A stretch of DNA of 64,000 bases from the NCBI GenBank assembly GCA_963820185.1, contig CAWFYV010000001.1, positions 1 to 64,000 of the forward strand. Reading direction: 5' to 3'. The notes beneath the pieces are model-generated. The model searched no databases, was not told the origin of the DNA, and saw only the letters and a program-made list of their open reading frames with translations. The position numbers and the translations under genes were made by a program. Below are positions 1-8,296 of this stretch, piece after piece (position 1 is the stretch's first letter; each line of letters opens with the position of its first letter). The DNA is from Aquilonibacter sp963820185 (lineage in GTDB: Bacteria > Vulcanimicrobiota > Vulcanimicrobiia > Vulcanimicrobiales > Vulcanimicrobiaceae).

Positions 1-70
1 TCTCCGTGGCCCATTCGGCGAGTGCGAGCAGCAACAAGATCGCCGTGGTAACGGACGCGTACGCATACAC
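1..70 (-). CDS. Possible 5' end of a membrane-protein gene (partial)
   Basis: Read from a GTG at 70 down to the window edge, the minus strand gives a short open stretch with a hydrophobic run (AILLLLALA) typical of a signal or membrane segment. Only about 23 codons are visible, so no family can be named, and a chance reading frame is quite possible. If real, it is divergent from the chaperone-usher operon and the two share the 71-223 spacer, in which I see no clear promoter. Confidence 0.2.
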   Translation of the reverse strand, partial: MYAYASVTTAILLLLALAEWATE

Positions 71-223
71 GTGCGCGCGGCGGCGGAGTCCTGGCCCGGC
101 TTTGAGCACAGTCGAGCCTTAGCCGCATTGGGCAGCGTTCCTGTGGTGATCGCCATCCGTCCTGGACGGGCGAGCCGTCCTCGTGCGACCCAGGGCTACA
201 ATCAGTCAGCCCGGGAGGTTCGC

Positions 224-738
224 ATGATACTGAAACGGACGCTATTCCTACTTTTGATTGCCGGGCTCGCGCTCGCGAAGCCGGCGATGGGGGGGAGCGC
301 CTCAGCCACGATGACGGTCACCGCGACCGTCATTTCCACGTGCACGATCACCACCGGAAACTTGAGCTTCGGAAATTACGACGCGATCGGGACGAACGCG
401 ACCGCACCGCTGAACGCGACCGCGGCGATCACCGCGACCTGTACGCAAGGCGCTGCGGCGACGGTCGACATCGATCCGGGTCTCAACGCCAGCGGAACAG
501 GAAATACGATGAGTCGACGGATGAAAGGTACCGGCACAAATTATCTCTGCTACAGCATTTACCAAGATTCGGCGCACAGTAAGCCGTGGGGCACGAAGAC
601 GTCCGGAACGACGGTTTCGGTAACGGGCGCGGGCGGCACAACGCCCGTGGGGCTTACGGCATACGGTTCCGTGCCGGGCGCGCAAAACGTGCTACCGGTA
701 CGTACACCGATTCGGTCGCCGTTACGATTAACTACTAG
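224..738 (+). CDS. Spore coat U (SCPU) domain pilus subunit, frameshifted
   Basis: First structural subunit of a chaperone-usher fimbria. The ATG at 224 follows GGGAGG (213-218) and gives a signal peptide (LFLLLIAGLALA), then the SCPU pattern: a Cys-containing first strand (STCTITTGNLSFGNY), a paired Cys (TATCTQG), a central CYSIYQD and a late YGSVPGAQNV. The frame then breaks. Restoring one C in the run at about 692 continues it as PTGTYTDSVAVTINY to the TAG at 736-738, a typical SCPU C-terminus whose last strand is the donor or complementing strand. Without the fix the frame runs into the downstream chaperone as an artificial fusion. Sequence error or true mutation cannot be told apart here. 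Confidence 0.8.
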
Positions 739-751
739 AAGGCGGAGAGTG

Positions 752-1504
752 ATGAAACGATCGGGCGCCATTCCACTGGCTGCTGTTGTAGTGCTGGCCT
801 TCGGCGCCGGCGCGCTTGCGACGGACTATAGTATCTCACCTATTCCGGTTGCCGTCCCAATCGGCACGAAGACCGCCTCGATGACGGTGCGAAACCGAGA
901 TCCGCGTCCGCTTCATCTGGCGGTGCGCGTTTTCGACTGGAAGCAATCCGCGGACTCGGCAATGGTTCTCACGCCCGATACCACGCTAGTCGTCTATCCA
1001 CGCTCGTTGACGGTTGCGCCGAGCACGCAGCAGACCGTGCGCATCGGTTTGCCCGCGACATCCGGAAACCAAGAGGTCGCCTATCGCGTGCTCTTCGAGG
1101 AGCTCCCCGACGCCAATGCGATGACCGGTGTCAAGGGATCGGGCGTCCTCGTGCGCACGAATGTCGGCGTGCCGCTCTTCATCGAACCAGCTACGGCAAC
1201 GGCTGCACAAAAGATCGCCGGCGCCGTACTCAAGCGCACGAGTCTCGATCTGAAGTTGCAGAACGACGGCGACGTGCACATCGAGCCGACGGAAGTCTCC
1301 GCGGTGGGAACCGATGCATCGGGCAAGCAGACGTTCTCGGTGAAAACGGCGGGAGGGTACATTCTGCGCGGAGCGACCCGCGGTTTCACCTTTACGATCC
1401 CGGCCGGGACGTGCGCTTCGACGACGACCATTGCGGCCACTGCCGGAACCGGGCACAATGTCTTCAAAGGAAGCACGACGCAAATAACGCGTTCCTGCTC
1501 GTAA
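752..1504 (+). CDS. Periplasmic fimbrial chaperone (PapD-like)
   Basis: A 250-residue secreted chaperone that would hold SCPU subunits in the periplasm and hand them to the usher. The ATG at 752 follows AAGGCGGAG and starts a signal peptide ending ALAT. The N-terminal immunoglobulin-like domain is recognisable from ISPIPVAVPIGTKTASMTVR, a strand-rich middle (PRSLTVAPSTQQTVRIGLP) and the conserved YRVLFEELP. A second, shorter beta domain follows (about residues 160-250). It starts 13 bases after the repaired SCPU stop and ends 4 bases before the usher ATG, so all are probably one transcript. This SCPU-chaperone-usher order resembles Csu-type (archaic) pili. Confidence 0.85.
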   Translation: MKRSGAIPLAAVVVLAFGAGALATDYSISPIPVAVPIGTKTASMTVRNRDPRPLHLAVRVFDWKQSADSAMVLTPDTTLVVYPRSLTVAPSTQQTVRIGLPATSGNQEVAYRVLFEELPDANAMTGVKGSGVLVRTNVGVPLFIEPATATAAQKIAGAVLKRTSLDLKLQNDGDVHIEPTEVSAVGTDASGKQTFSVKTAGGYILRGATRGFTFTIPAGTCASTTTIAATAGTGHNVFKGSTTQITRSCS

Positions 1505-1508
1505 GCAC

Positions 1509-3785
1509 ATGCGCTTCGCGGCGCTGGTACTCGCGCTCTCATTGCTCGGCGCGACGGAGATTGTGCCGCGCGACCCCGGTGGCGACCTCGCCTACGTCGA
1601 GATGATCGTGAACTCGCAAGCGCACGTCGAAGTGCTCGCCGCGATAACCGAGCAAGATCTGCTCGTCCAAAAGAGTGATCTGCTGGCCGCCCACATCGCG
1701 GTGGGAACCGCGAAGGTGCAGCGTATCGCCGGCTTCGATTTTGTTTCGCTGCAAGGGCTGAAGCCCGCCCTCACGTACGTCTTCGACGCGTCGACGTTGG
1801 TGCTGCACGTCGAGGCGCAAGCATCGCTGCTGCCGACATCGACCTATAATCTCGGCACGCATCCCGAAGCGCCGTTGCAATTTCTTCAAACGTCCAGCGC
1901 CTTCGTGAATTATTCGCTCACCGCGAGCAATTCCGGACCGCTCGGCTATTCCGGTCAGGCCGGCTACAATTTCCCGAACGTGCTCCTCACAAGCACGATA
2001 TTCTCGACCGGAGGACTCTTCCGGCGCGGCCAAAGTTATCTCATACGGGACTATCGCAACGACTTGATTACCGCCACGCTCGGCGACGCGTCGGTGGACG
2101 CGGGCACGTTCGGCGGCAACGTTGACATCGCGGGCCTCACGGTGCAACGTTCCTTCCCACTCAATCCATATATTTTGCAATTTCCGGCGCCGGTGCTGAG
2201 CGGCACCGTGCTCACGCCCTCGCGCGCCGAGATCTACGTGAACGGCGTGCTGACCAACGTGATCAACGTGCCACCGGGGACGTTTGTCTTCGGAAATCTG
2301 CCGACCGTGGCGGGGCTGAATTCGACGGTCGTCGTGCTGCAAGACGCCTTCGGAAACACCACGCACCTGACGTCGCAAAACTATAGTTCGCTCGATCTGT
2401 TGCGTGCCGGCCTGACCGACTTTGCGGTTACCGCCGGAGTCCTGCGTCACGACGCCTTTACTGTTGACGATCGCTACGGTGGCGACGCCTTTCTTGGCCG
2501 CTATTCGCATGGCTTCACGAACAACTTCACGGCGGGAGCGCGTGCTGAAGCCGGACCGAACGTGGTAAGCGGCGGTCTCAATGCAGTCATCGCGGGAACC
2601 CTCGGCGCGCTCGGCGTGGCTTATGGCGCGAGCCATAGCGGCGGCGTCAGCGATTCAGCGTTGCAGATCGACTTCGAGTATCAGACCGAGCGATTCGGCT
2701 TCTCCGCGTCGAGTACGCAAACCGGCGCCAACTACGCGAACACCAGCCTGCTCGCGAGCGACGACCGCGAGTTGCTTTCACAAGACGTCTCCGCGTCGAT
2801 CGCGTTCGGTCGCAATGGCGGCATCTCGGGCGAAATCGGACGTGCCATCGACCGCGACATGGGCCCGTCATCGTTTTCATCGGCGTCGCTCTATCAAACC
2901 ATTGGAAGCGTGGTGTCAATCTCCGTCACCGGACTGCGCACCATCGCTAGGGGAATGGTCACGCGCTCGCTGATCGCACAGGCGATCATCCGGACGGGGC
3001 CGCGTTCGACCCTGACGCTGAGCGCGGGGAACGGTGTCGAGGGAGCGCAATTTTCCGCCTCGCCTGATGGCACGTTTGGAACGGATTACTCGGGCGCGAT
3101 CAATACCGATGGAAGCGGCTTGCAGGATGTTCGCGTGGTCGCGCAGTCGGGCATTCTTGAACTCAGCTCGCTACGTCCCAGTGGTGGATCGCCGCCGGAC
3201 CGCAACGTGATGATCTCCGGGTCGCTCGTTGCGGGCGACGGACACATCTTTTTTGGGCGACCGATCTCCGACGGATATACGATTCTTCAAGGCGCCGGGT
3301 CGGGAGCGGACGTCGAGTTGAACGGACAGGAGGCCGGAACGACTTCCGCGGGCGGGTATCTTTTGATTCCCACTGCACAGAGCAATGCCGACAATCGCGT
3401 GATCGTCGACGAAAGCGGAGAGGCCATCAATCAAAGTCTCGATCGGCCGATTCGTGATTTTTCCACCCGCAGCTTCGGCGGCGGCATCATGCGTTTCACG
3501 TCGCACCGAACCGAGCACGTGTTCTTCGGAACCCTGCGCGTCGAGGGATCGAACGATCCCTCGACGGTGGCCTTCGCACCGATCGCGTTGACGACCGCTG
3601 CTGGCGAGCAAACCACGCAAGCCGACGGCGACGGCGGCTTTTCATTCGACACCGTGCCGGCGGGTTCGTACAAGGGGACCGCCAATCTTCGAGGTTTACC
3701 ATGCACGTTTTCGATCATGTTGCCGGAAAGCGACGCGTTCCAAGTGGACCTCGGAACGGTCTTCTGTCAGCCGTCGCAGCCATAG
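1509..3785 (+). CDS. Outer-membrane fimbrial usher (FimD/PapC family)
   Basis: A 758-residue outer-membrane assembly pore for the SCPU pilus. It has a short signal peptide, an N-terminal periplasmic domain (about 20-110), a long beta-barrel part rich in alternating hydrophobic residues, and the plug-type segment around residue 240-285 (RAEIYVNGVLTNVINVPPG, then NLPTVAGLNSTVVVLQDAFG), which matches the usher pattern of NG, VPPG and VxDxxG. The C-terminal carboxypeptidase-like repeat contains PAGSYKGTANLRGLPC. It is somewhat shorter than enterobacterial ushers. Its last 85 bases overlap the next SCPU gene in another frame. It contains a 13-bp perfect inverted repeat at 3539-3566. An usher is direct evidence that the organism has an outer membrane. 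Confidence 0.9.
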   Translation: MRFAALVLALSLLGATEIVPRDPGGDLAYVEMIVNSQAHVEVLAAITEQDLLVQKSDLLAAHIAVGTAKVQRIAGFDFVSLQGLKPALTYVFDASTLVLHVEAQASLLPTSTYNLGTHPEAPLQFLQTSSAFVNYSLTASNSGPLGYSGQAGYNFPNVLLTSTIFSTGGLFRRGQSYLIRDYRNDLITATLGDASVDAGTFGGNVDIAGLTVQRSFPLNPYILQFPAPVLSGTVLTPSRAEIYVNGVLTNVINVPPGTFVFGNLPTVAGLNSTVVVLQDAFGNTTHLTSQNYSSLDLLRAGLTDFAVTAGVLRHDAFTVDDRYGGDAFLGRYSHGFTNNFTAGARAEAGPNVVSGGLNAVIAGTLGALGVAYGASHSGGVSDSALQIDFEYQTERFGFSASSTQTGANYANTSLLASDDRELLSQDVSASIAFGRNGGISGEIGRAIDRDMGPSSFSSASLYQTIGSVVSISVTGLRTIARGMVTRSLIAQAIIRTGPRSTLTLSAGNGVEGAQFSASPDGTFGTDYSGAINTDGSGLQDVRVVAQSGILELSSLRPSGGSPPDRNVMISGSLVAGDGHIFFGRPISDGYTILQGAGSGADVELNGQEAGTTSAGGYLLIPTAQSNADNRVIVDESGEAINQSLDRPIRDFSTRSFGGGIMRFTSHRTEHVFFGTLRVEGSNDPSTVAFAPIALTTAAGEQTTQADGDGGFSFDTVPAGSYKGTANLRGLPCTFSIMLPESDAFQVDLGTVFCQPSQP
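3539..3566. repeat. Perfect 13-bp inverted repeat inside the usher gene
   Basis: CGTCGAGGGATCG at 3539-3551 is followed by AA and its exact reverse complement at 3554-3566. It is read in frame (RVEGSNDPST). Twelve bases (CGATCCCTCGAC) recur at 63554-63565 next to an interspersed repeat, hinting at a common origin. Confidence 0.75.
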
Positions 3786-4243
3786 GCTTTTTGACGACGG
3801 CGGCGCTGACGCTCGGGGGCGACGCTCGCGCCCAGGCGCCGGCGCAGCCGCTGCCGCAGCCGTTGCCCGGTAACTCATGCGATATTGCCGTAGGCCCGAT
3901 GCAATTTCCGAATTACGATCCCTCGGTGCCCTACGATACGAGTGCCGTCGATAGGTTCAGCATCTACTGCAATGCGCCACACATACTGGTGATCTCGCTG
4001 ATAACCAATGACCGGTGCACACAGCGCTATATGCGCAGGGCCGTAGATCGTCTGGCCTACAACCTGTACCAAGACGCGGGCAACAGCATCGTATGGGGAA
4101 GCCTGAACCCGATATGCGGCCGCGTGGTCACGGACGCAGTCTTTGGTCGAACGGATTTTACGGTCTATGGTGTGCTTCCGCGCGAGCAAAACGTCCGCGC
4201 CGGAACGTATTCGGACGTCGTGACCATTGAAGTAGATTTCTAG
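3701..4243 (+). CDS. SCPU domain protein, probable second or tip subunit
   Basis: A 180-residue secreted protein ending in the SCPU signature. The mature part begins after a hydrophobic leader (VAAIGFLTTAALTLG) and a Pro/Gln-rich linker. It has paired cysteines (NSCDI, IYCNAPH), the central YNLYQDAG, and the terminal YGVLPREQNVRAGTYSDVV. The ATG at 3701 lies inside the usher gene, an 85-base overlap that suggests translational coupling; a later start is possible because the first 15-20 residues are not signal-like. As the last gene of the operon it may be the tip adhesin or a minor subunit, by analogy with CsuE. It is the better-preserved of the two SCPU genes. Confidence 0.8.
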   Translation: MHVFDHVAGKRRVPSGPRNGLLSAVAAIGFLTTAALTLGGDARAQAPAQPLPQPLPGNSCDIAVGPMQFPNYDPSVPYDTSAVDRFSIYCNAPHILVISLITNDRCTQRYMRRAVDRLAYNLYQDAGNSIVWGSLNPICGRVVTDAVFGRTDFTVYGVLPREQNVRAGTYSDVVTIEVDF

Positions 4244-4248
4244 TCGCG

Positions 4249-5571
4249 TTAAGCGCTTTCCGGAGCGTTGCCCACCTGATTATTCGAGTTGACGAACGAG
4301 ATCACAAACGCACCGAAGAGCAAGAGCGCGGAACCGATGATGAACCCGGGGCGCCACGAGCCCGTGCGATCGACGAGGATGCCGAAAAGCACCGGCGAGA
4401 GGATGCCGGCGACACCAAACCCGGTGTTCATGAACCCCGAGATCGTTCCACAGAAGTTCTTGCCGCCCAAGTCCATTGCCACAGCCCAGCAATTGGAGAC
4501 TGCACATTCCAGCATGAACATCGCGAGCGCCAGCAGGATGATCGCGGCGACCACGTTGCCGACAAAAATTGCCGGGACGATGAACACAAAGGTGCCGATG
4601 AACGAGCCGGCAATCAATGTACGTCGAGCCAGATTTAAGTTGCCCGTCCGTTTGTAGATGTAGTCCGAGAGCCAGCCGCCCACCAGATCGCCCGGGACGC
4701 CGCCCGCGAGCGGGATCGTTACCGCGAGCGCAAGCCCGCTGAAGGGGATGTGACGAGCCTCGGTCAGATACGTCGGCAGCCACGTTAGGTAGATCCAAAA
4801 CGTGTAACCGTAGGCGAAGTATGCGAACGTCAGGAGCCAGACATCGGGGCTTGCGAGGATCTGCCGCCACGGAATGGCCACCTGCTGTGGTGCATCGGCC
4901 GGCGTGGTCGACGTGCCGCCGCGGATATAGTCGAGTTCTTGCGCGTTGACACCAGGTACGTCGGTTGGTGAGTTGCGGTACATGATATAGAAGGCGATCG
5001 CCCATGCGAGTCCCAGCACGCCGAGTATATAGAAGGCATAGCGCCAGCTGCCGGTCCCGGCAACGATCGCCACGACGATGACCGGTGACACCGCGCCGCC
5101 CGTGCGCGAGCACGCGTGCAATATCCCTTGCAACGAACCGCGCATCTCCTTTGGAAACCACGATGCGAGCGCGCGGGTCGAAACGGGAAACCCCCCGGCT
5201 TCGCCCAGACCAAACAGCAAGCGGGCAGTGAACAAGGTGACGAAGTTGACCGCGGCGCCGGTGGCGACGGTGAACACCGACCACCACCCCATCAAGAACG
5301 ACAGCACCGCGCGCGGTCCGAAGCGGTCGCCGAGCGTCCCGCCGACGATTTGCAGCAGCGCATAGGTGGTTGAAAACGCGGCAAACACCCAGCCCATCGT
5401 GAGTTTGTTGAAGTGAAACTCTTTGATCATCGCGGGAGCGGTGACCGAGATGGCGGTACGATCGAGATACGAGAGGAAATATAGGAAACAGATAAGTGCG
5501 AGGATCGTGTATCGTACGTGCGAGGCTCGTAACGCGCCGATAGTGCTCGTCATGGGCTTCGGAACATTCAT
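4249..5571 (-). CDS. MFS transporter, anion:cation symporter (ACS) type
   Basis: A 440-residue inner-membrane carrier with about 12 hydrophobic segments. The first loop has the MFS motif in the form GGTLGDRFGPRAVLS, and helix 1 carries FLYFLSYLDRTAIS, as in the hexuronate/phthalate/glucarate (ACS) branch, which typically moves organic anions with protons. I chose the ATG at 5571 because it overlaps the stop of the upstream aminotransferase by 4 bases (ATGA). An in-frame start at 5676 would lie far inside that gene. Coupling to a glyoxylate aminotransferase suggests uptake of a carboxylic acid feeding glyoxylate or serine metabolism, which is inference. The gene converges with the SCPU gene, 5 bases apart. 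Confidence 0.85.
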   Translation of the reverse strand: MNVPKPMTSTIGALRASHVRYTILALICFLYFLSYLDRTAISVTAPAMIKEFHFNKLTMGWVFAAFSTTYALLQIVGGTLGDRFGPRAVLSFLMGWWSVFTVATGAAVNFVTLFTARLLFGLGEAGGFPVSTRALASWFPKEMRGSLQGILHACSRTGGAVSPVIVVAIVAGTGSWRYAFYILGVLGLAWAIAFYIMYRNSPTDVPGVNAQELDYIRGGTSTTPADAPQQVAIPWRQILASPDVWLLTFAYFAYGYTFWIYLTWLPTYLTEARHIPFSGLALAVTIPLAGGVPGDLVGGWLSDYIYKRTGNLNLARRTLIAGSFIGTFVFIVPAIFVGNVVAAIILLALAMFMLECAVSNCWAVAMDLGGKNFCGTISGFMNTGFGVAGILSPVLFGILVDRTGSWRPGFIIGSALLLFGAFVISFVNSNNQVGNAPESA

Positions 5572-6752
5572 GGTACGGTGACCCTTTCCGCTGCGTGCGT
5601 AAGGAATGTGAGCGCCGGTGACACACCGTCGCCATGCGGGATCCTCATAACGTCGAGACCCATCTGGACGCCGCATAGCGTTCCAGCGAGCATCAAGTCA
5701 TTGAAATAGCCGAGATGGCCGATGCGAAACGCTCGGCCCTGGAGCCGTCCGAGCCCCGTGCCGAGCGACATGTTGTAGCGCTCGAGAATGACGGCGCGCA
5801 AATCGTCGGCGTTCACGTTGTCGGGCACGACGATTGCCGTCACCGAGTTCGAATACTCGCGTGGGTCGGCTGCCAGCAGTTGAAGATTCCAGCCGCGCAC
5901 CGCGCGGCGTGTTGCTTCGCCGTGACGTGCGTGACGCTCGAAAACGGCGGGCAGACCCTCTTCGTGCAGCATGGCGATCGCTTCGCGCAACCCGTATAAC
6001 ATATTGGTGCTCGGCGTGTACGGCCAGAAGCCGTTCTTGTTTGCCTGGATGATCTCGAGCCAGCCCCAATAGGATTTCGTGAAGCGCGAACGCTGCGCAG
6101 CTTCGAGCGCTTTTTGGGAAACGGCGTTGAAGCCGAGCCCGGGTGGCAGCATCAAGCCCTTTTGCGATCCGCCGACGGTAACGTCGACGCCCCATTCGTC
6201 GTGGCGATAGTCGATCGACGCGAGGGACGAGATTGTGTCGACCATCAGGAGCGCAGGGTGCCCCACGCGGTCCATTGCCGCGCGGACCTCGGGCACGCGG
6301 CTGGTGATGCCGGTCGAGGTCTCGGTGTGCACCACCATCACCGCCTTGAATTCGTGCTTGCTGTCGCGCTCGAGCCGCCGCTCGACTTCGCCCGGGTCGA
6401 CGCCATGCCGCCAATCGCCCGGCACAAACTCCACGTTCAAGCCGAGGCGTTCGGCCATAGCCCGCCAGAGCGACGCGAACATGCCCGTTTCGAACATAAG
6501 GACGCGGTCGCCGGGCGAGAGTGCGTTGACGAGCGCCGCTTCCCACGCGCCGGTCCCGGAGGAGGTGTAGATGACGACGGGACTCTCGGTGCGGAAGATT
6601 GTCTTGATACCATCCAAGACGTCGAGCGCGAGCGCAGCGAACTCCGGGCCCCGATGGTCGATCGTGGGCATGTCCATCGCGCGCAAAATCCGGTCCGGGA
6701 CGTTGGTCGGCCCCGGAATCTGAAGAAAGTGGCGTCCACTGTGATTGGGCAT
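5568..6752 (-). CDS. Serine/alanine-glyoxylate aminotransferase (class V, PLP)
   Basis: A 394-residue cytoplasmic aminotransferase that moves the amino group of serine or alanine to glyoxylate. The start is diagnostic (FLQIPGPTNVPDRILRAM), followed by the PLP-phosphate segment YTSSGTGAWEAAL, the cofactor Asp in LLMVDTISSLASID, and the PLP lysine in GGSQKGLMLPPG. Length is normal for the family (about 390-400). The ATG at 6752 has a strong upstream GGAGGG. The C-terminal RIGHLGYFND is conserved in the serine-glyoxylate (SgaA) branch, as in the serine cycle or photorespiration-like salvage. It overlaps the MFS gene by 4 bases, so the pair is an operon. Serine versus alanine preference cannot be read from sequence alone. 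Confidence 0.88.
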   Translation of the reverse strand: MPNHSGRHFLQIPGPTNVPDRILRAMDMPTIDHRGPEFAALALDVLDGIKTIFRTESPVVIYTSSGTGAWEAALVNALSPGDRVLMFETGMFASLWRAMAERLGLNVEFVPGDWRHGVDPGEVERRLERDSKHEFKAVMVVHTETSTGITSRVPEVRAAMDRVGHPALLMVDTISSLASIDYRHDEWGVDVTVGGSQKGLMLPPGLGFNAVSQKALEAAQRSRFTKSYWGWLEIIQANKNGFWPYTPSTNMLYGLREAIAMLHEEGLPAVFERHARHGEATRRAVRGWNLQLLAADPREYSNSVTAIVVPDNVNADDLRAVILERYNMSLGTGLGRLQGRAFRIGHLGYFNDLMLAGTLCGVQMGLDVMRIPHGDGVSPALTFLTHAAERVTVP

Positions 6753-6810
6753 TAAAGCTCACCCTCCGCGCTGATGCACCAAATGCGCGGCTGGGAAGTC
6801 CTCGCCCTTT

Positions 6811-7485
6811 TTAGTCCGGTAGCAGACCGAAATCGACGCTGTTATCGTCCTCGTAGATGCCTGGGGTCAGCGATGTCAACATAATGCTACCGTCGCTGTG
6901 CCGGATGACCAGGACGCTGACGCGCGGACGGACCGGAGTCTTTGCCGGAATCGCGATGACCTGTGCCTGAATCACATCGTACATTCCGCGAGGGATGACG
7001 ATCGTGTACGGAATAGTCACCGTGCCGCCGGGTTCGATGGTCGAATGTACGCCGCGCTTGCCCCCGACGGCAGCGTCGCGCAGTTCGGCATGCGAGCTGA
7101 TCAGTTGCCGAGAAACGCGCGGTAGGTTGTTGTTGAAGGCATATTCGTTTGTGCGGCTACGAATGCTCTGCGACGCGGAGCGTGCGTAGCGTTCGCCATA
7201 TACGTTGTACCCATCGGCAGCTATTTCGATCTCGGTCTTGCCGCCATTGCGCAGATGAATTGATACTTCAAGAATGTCACGCGTGCGATCGTGTCCAACG
7301 CGCGCAACGGTCACGGTGTCATCCAGGGTCGCCGGCTCGCTCGCCGGTTTGATCTTTTCTTGATAGATAAACGTATAGAACGCCCAAGCACCTGCCGCGA
7401 CCAGCGCAAACACCTCGACGGCGTGGCGCAGCGTCGCCCACGGATCCTCAACCAAGCGAATCGCGCGCGGTTTTTGCTCGCTCAT
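6811..7485 (-). CDS. Uncharacterised single-pass membrane protein
   Basis: A 224-residue protein I do not recognise. A short cytoplasmic N-terminus is followed by one membrane helix (about 24-44, VEVFALVAAGAWAFYTFIY) and a mostly beta-stranded exported domain with regular hydrophobic alternation (ILEVSIHLRNGGKTEIEI, then TVTIPYTIVIP). The layout suggests an anchored immunoglobulin-like or DUF-type periplasmic domain. It lies 58 bases upstream of the aminotransferase gene on the same strand and may share its transcript. No catalytic motif is visible. Confidence 0.65.
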   Translation of the reverse strand: MSEQKPRAIRLVEDPWATLRHAVEVFALVAAGAWAFYTFIYQEKIKPASEPATLDDTVTVARVGHDRTRDILEVSIHLRNGGKTEIEIAADGYNVYGERYARSASQSIRSRTNEYAFNNNLPRVSRQLISSHAELRDAAVGGKRGVHSTIEPGGTVTIPYTIVIPRGMYDVIQAQVIAIPAKTPVRPRVSVLVIRHSDGSIMLTSLTPGIYEDDNSVDFGLLPD

Positions 7486-7638
7486 GCCGAAGATTTGCTT
7501 CGTGGGGACGTTTGCGTATGCCTAGCTATCTCGGCGCGGGGTTGACCGGCGCCGGTCCACGCGCGGCTCTTCTTCAGGCGAGTTCTTGATCCAACCAAGC
7601 TAGATCATGGTCGTCTATGTACGCGGTACATGTACGGC

Positions 7639-7663
7639 GATATTTGTAGTATGTCCAAATATC
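7639..7663. promoter_or_regulatory. AT-rich inverted repeat upstream of stress protein
   Basis: GATATTTG (7639-7646), a 9-base spacer, then its reverse complement CAAATATC (7656-7663), 67 bases before the ATG at 7730. A palindrome GTACATGTAC sits just upstream at 7626-7635. In a GC-rich genome this AT-rich symmetry could be an operator or promoter region. The rest of the 7486-7729 spacer shows nothing else I can name. Confidence 0.4.
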
Positions 7664-7729
7664 TGTAGCGTAAGAACACCCGGTGATGCGTCATTCCTGG
7701 GTACACGCAGTGCGGAGGGAAACATATAC

Positions 7730-8296
7730 ATGGATAACTATGACGAATTCGAAACGTATATCTACTACGATCGCGATCCCGCGGCGGCAGCGGTGCAGCG
7801 CTTGCACAATCTCGGCTATGCGCAAGACGAGATCAGCGTCATGATGGACGAGAAAACGCGCGAAAAGGCGTTTGCATCGGTCGTGAACGCGAAGGGCAGC
7901 GAGGGTCTCGCAACCGGTGGCGTCGTTGGCGGCGTGCTCGGTGCGATAGTCGCTGGACTCACGGCTACCGGCAGCGTCGCAGCTATTGCAGGCACCGGCG
8001 GATTGGCCGCCCCGCTCGTCGTGGGACCGCTCGCCGCTGCGTTAGCTGGCTTAGGTGCGGGAGCAGCGGGTGGTGGTATCGTCGGCGGACTGATCGGTTT
8101 GGGTATCGGCGAGACTCGCGCGAAGCAATACGAAAACGGCCTGCGCGAAGGTGGGATCATCGTAGCGGTTCGGCCGAAATCTCGTGACGATCGCAGTGCG
8201 GTGCGGCGAGCGCTGGGCGACGATCGCACAACGACCGGTGAACTCGATCGTAGCGTCGACTACGCCGGTGAATTCGATCCGACGCGCACCCGCTAG
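7730..8296 (+). CDS. YflT-type general stress protein with glycine zippers
   Basis: A 188-residue protein. The ATG at 7730 is chosen because GGAGGGA (7714-7720) precedes it; an in-frame start at 7607 would add 41 atypical residues. The N-terminal 60 residues (ETYIYYDRDPAAAAVQRLHN, then LGYAQDEISVMM) resemble the YflT/17M general-stress fold, in which a residue pair-like strand reads the protein's own state. The middle (about 60-140) is a long Gly/Ala-rich stretch with GxxxG spacing (GGVVGGVLGAIVAG, GGGIVGGLIGLGIG), which could insert in membranes. The C-terminus returns to a soluble strand (GGIIVAVRP) and a charged tail. The role is unproven. Confidence 0.7.
   Translation: MDNYDEFETYIYYDRDPAAAAVQRLHNLGYAQDEISVMMDEKTREKAFASVVNAKGSEGLATGGVVGGVLGAIVAGLTATGSVAAIAGTGGLAAPLVVGPLAAALAGLGAGAAGGGIVGGLIGLGIGETRAKQYENGLREGGIIVAVRPKSRDDRSAVRRALGDDRTTTGELDRSVDYAGEFDPTRTR

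Noticed and set aside
71..1504. One 477-residue open frame over the SCPU and chaperone genes
   Set aside because: The first 51 codons lack any family signal, the frame shifts at about 692, and a second signal peptide with its own ribosome site starts at 752. It is an artefact of a missing base.
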